Assembly (NCBI GenBank): GCA_014898425.1 | Contig: RCSZ01000011.1 | Location: 990,501-1,054,500 of the forward strand | Length of the DNA: 64,000 bases | Direction: 5' to 3' | Source: Botryotinia globosa | Taxonomy: Eukaryota; Ascomycota; Leotiomycetes; Helotiales; Sclerotiniaceae | Shown: in pieces, positions 62,221 through 64,000 of the stretch | Layout of the letters: each line of letters begins with the position of its first letter | Position numbering within the stretch: the stretch's first letter is position 1 | Position numbers and translations under genes: made by a program | The notes under the pieces: model-generated | The model's input: only the letters and a program-made list of their open reading frames with translations | Told to the model about the DNA's origin: nothing | Database searches by the model: none

Positions 62221-62481
62221 TTAAAGTTTAATCTGGCGAATTTCCTTCATGGTAGCTTCAGTTATAATTTCCCAACCTCCTTCTGAGGAGAGGTCCGGCT
62301 TGTTCATGGTCATCACTTGAACAGCGGAATCTTTTCTGCAATTGGGGCATCTTCCTTTCTTCTCGATTTTGTCGGAGTTCTCACCAGCGCAATCTTTGGA
62401 GACATCTTTGCAGAGGATGAGAAATTCGGTTGCGATTGTGTGATCGCAGGCTTCCCAGTACCAGTGAGTTGTTGTGCACAT
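62221..62481 (-). CDS. Small Cys/His-rich protein (86 aa), possible zinc binder
   Basis: A single-exon minus-strand frame of 86 residues. Its compact Cys/His layout is MCTTTHWYWEACDH, then a Cys pair spaced CKDVSKDC, and a closing GRCPNC knuckle. The tail is acidic then amphipathic. Short proteins with this opening (Met-Cys followed by a Trp/His/Cys stretch) are common fungal hypotheticals; the pattern suggests one or two zinc sites, but I know of no assigned function. It lies convergent to the giant WSC gene, 565 bp beyond its stop. Composition and the ordered Cys spacing argue for a real gene over a chance frame; overlapping frames on the same strand are Ser/Pro/Asn-rich shadows. Confidence 0.65.
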   Translation of the reverse strand: MCTTTHWYWEACDHTIATEFLILCKDVSKDCAGENSDKIEKKGRCPNCRKDSAVQVMTMNKPDLSSEGGWEIITEATMKEIRQIKL

Positions 62482-63340
62482 TTTGAGATGTGAGGGCTTG
62501 GAGGTTTGGAATTTGGATTTGAGGGAGTATATGGGTATGTGTTTGACTGTGGGTTTGGAAGTGATATTGTGGAATTTGAAGACGGAGAGAGCAAGGTTGG
62601 AGAAAAGAAGAAGCCATTAAATATGATGGTGGGATAGGAACACAAGGAATCACAGTCACGACCTGCTTGTTTGTGTGAATCCTGCCATGATGGATCAAGA
62701 CTAAGTATCTATCGGTATGACTTTTCTGTCAAGGAGATCATTTGATTTTAGATTGTGTGATTAATATCCATAACTTTATGAATATTTGAACAATGAAGGT
62801 TCAGAGATGATACGACCGTCGTTGACTTCAAACCTGGAGAGTTAAGTGTCCGCAAGTAATTCAAATGGACAAGTCTGATGGAACGAGAGACTCCCTCCTT
62901 GACCTCGCGGTACGCATTGTGTAATTTCTTTTTCTTTGATGAGTGATGCATGATATGTTGGAAGAGTCCGCAATTTGGATGGAGAGGATCTTATTCAAGT
63001 GATCCTCTTCTTCCACATCGTAAGGTCGTATCTACAAATGCAAAAAGAAAGATGTAGTTCAGAACTTGGATTATCAATATCTTTGAGCACATTCATCGAG
63101 TAAAATGCTAGGTAAATAAAACGAACACTGTGAATAATGGTTTCTTTCAACGTTCCTTCGAATGGGAACTATCGATGGTTCCATATTTTGTTCCATATTG
63201 CGCACGTGATATGCAGCTAAAAAAATTCGCTTACACTAGCGTTTTTCGCACACAATTCTCCATTCCAGAAATCTCAGTGCGAAATTTTTGAAAACAACCA
63301 ACGACGACGACAAATCCAGGTTCCTCACCAATCCGACAAG
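62482..63340. other. Intergenic region between the small protein and RPL26
   Basis: Presumed divergent promoters. A CACGTGAT box lies at about 63,205, some 135 bp before the RPL26 start. No gene supported. Confidence 0.5.
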
Positions 63341-63911
63341 ATGACGAAGATCAACACCTGTATGTACCAGCAATCGATTGTTACCACCATTCCGCGCAAT
63401 TTTCAATTCGATTTTGCCTGTAATCCCATGAGATCGCAAAGCTAACAAAGATTTCTTTCAGCCCTCCACTCCTCCAGGAGAAAGTCCCGCAAGGCTCATT
63501 TCGATGCCCCATCCAGCGTCAGACGTACCATCATGAGCGCTCCTTTGAGCAAGGAACTCCGTGAGAAGTACAACGTGCGTATAAATTCTCTGCGGTATTC
63601 TCGATTTTCAACATCTAACAGAATTTTTTCAGGTCCGCTCCATCCCAATCAGAAAGGATGATGAGGTTACCATCGTTCGTGGTTCCAACAAGGGATCTGA
63701 GGGAAAGATCACCTCCGTCTACCGTCTCAAGTACATCGTCCACATCGAGCGTGTCGTCAAGGAGAAGTCCTCTGGACAATCCGTTCCCCTCGGTATCCAC
63801 CCATCCAAGGTCATCATCACCAAGTTGAAGTTGGACAAGGACCGTGAGAACATCCTTGAGCGCATCAAGGCTGGTCGTGAGATCAAGGAGAAGTTGAAGA
63901 GCAAGGCATAA
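63341..63911 (+). CDS. RPL26: 60S ribosomal protein L26 (uL24)
   Basis: Exons 63,341-63,359; 63,462-63,574; 63,633-63,911 give 136 residues, the usual length. After a six-codon first exon the protein reads [16 protein letters not shown], then [14 protein letters not shown], then the KOW motif region [20 protein letters not shown] and [13 protein letters not shown], all matching eukaryotic L26. It is a structural protein of the large subunit near the polypeptide exit. Introns are 102 and 58 bp with GCTAAC and CTAAC branch sites. Codon use is strongly C-ending and optimised, unlike its neighbours, as expected for a highly expressed gene. The tiny first exon is typical of ribosomal protein genes. 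Confidence 0.97.
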
Positions 63912-64000
63912 ATTTGGCATATAAAATTGGGTTGGGATTGGTGTGCTTTCGATGAGCGTTACATGCATTAATCCCTGGCGTCTGCCAGCTGGATGTGCTA

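Overview
The window reads as nuclear DNA of a filamentous ascomycete (Pezizomycotina, probably a leotiomycete, though I cannot fix the genus). The genes have short introns of about 50-125 bp with GT..AG ends and CTAA(T/C)-type branch sites. The products are fungal cell-wall proteins (Crh, GH76 Dcw1/Dfg5, WSC/mucin), HTD2 and RPL26. The transposons carry the all-transition decay expected of repeat-induced point mutation (RIP).

Layout. (1) 1-25,424 is an extremely AT-rich, gene-poor block. It holds two wrecked Ty3/gypsy LTR retrotransposons that I could delimit to the base by LTRs and 5-bp target duplications: element A, 2565-9159, + strand, and element B, 17598-24328, - strand. It also holds a patch of micro- and minisatellites at 9.4-10.3 kb and a dispersed repeat present at 16.1-16.8 and 24.9-25.4 kb. 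A normal-GC island at 16,834-17,597 is interrupted by element B. (2) 25.4-37.7 kb is ordinary gene space: a secreted haem peroxidase starting 245 bp from the repeat edge, an HTD2-type mitochondrial dehydratase, and two Myb/SANT-like proteins separated by a 5.9-kb stretch with no supportable gene. (3) 37.7-47.5 kb is rich in simple repeats and carries a Crh-type GH16 transglycosylase, a 438-bp MITE-like element with 13-bp terminal inverted repeats, and a GH76 mannosidase-like protein of the Dcw1/Dfg5 type. (4) 48,966-61,655 is occupied by one enormous Ser/Thr-rich WSC/mucin locus split into two reading frames. (5) 62.2-64 kb holds a small Cys/His protein and RPL26.

Functional theme: three consecutive + strand genes between 41.6 and 61.7 kb all concern the cell wall: chitin-glucan crosslinking (Crh), GPI-protein attachment to glucan (GH76 Dcw1-like), and a giant mucin with WSC domains at both ends.

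The most interesting point is at 52,623-52,635. The first frame of the giant gene ends at a stop immediately preceded by T TTT TTA in the correct phase, a canonical -1 slippery heptamer. A -1 shift there enters a 9-kb Ser/Thr-rich frame that has no start codon of its own for the first 525 bases and shares sequence motifs with the first frame. Either this is programmed -1 frameshifting in a fungal mucin, a real frameshift mutation, or a one-base homopolymer error. All exon boundaries below are my manual calls; no alignment or folding program was run.
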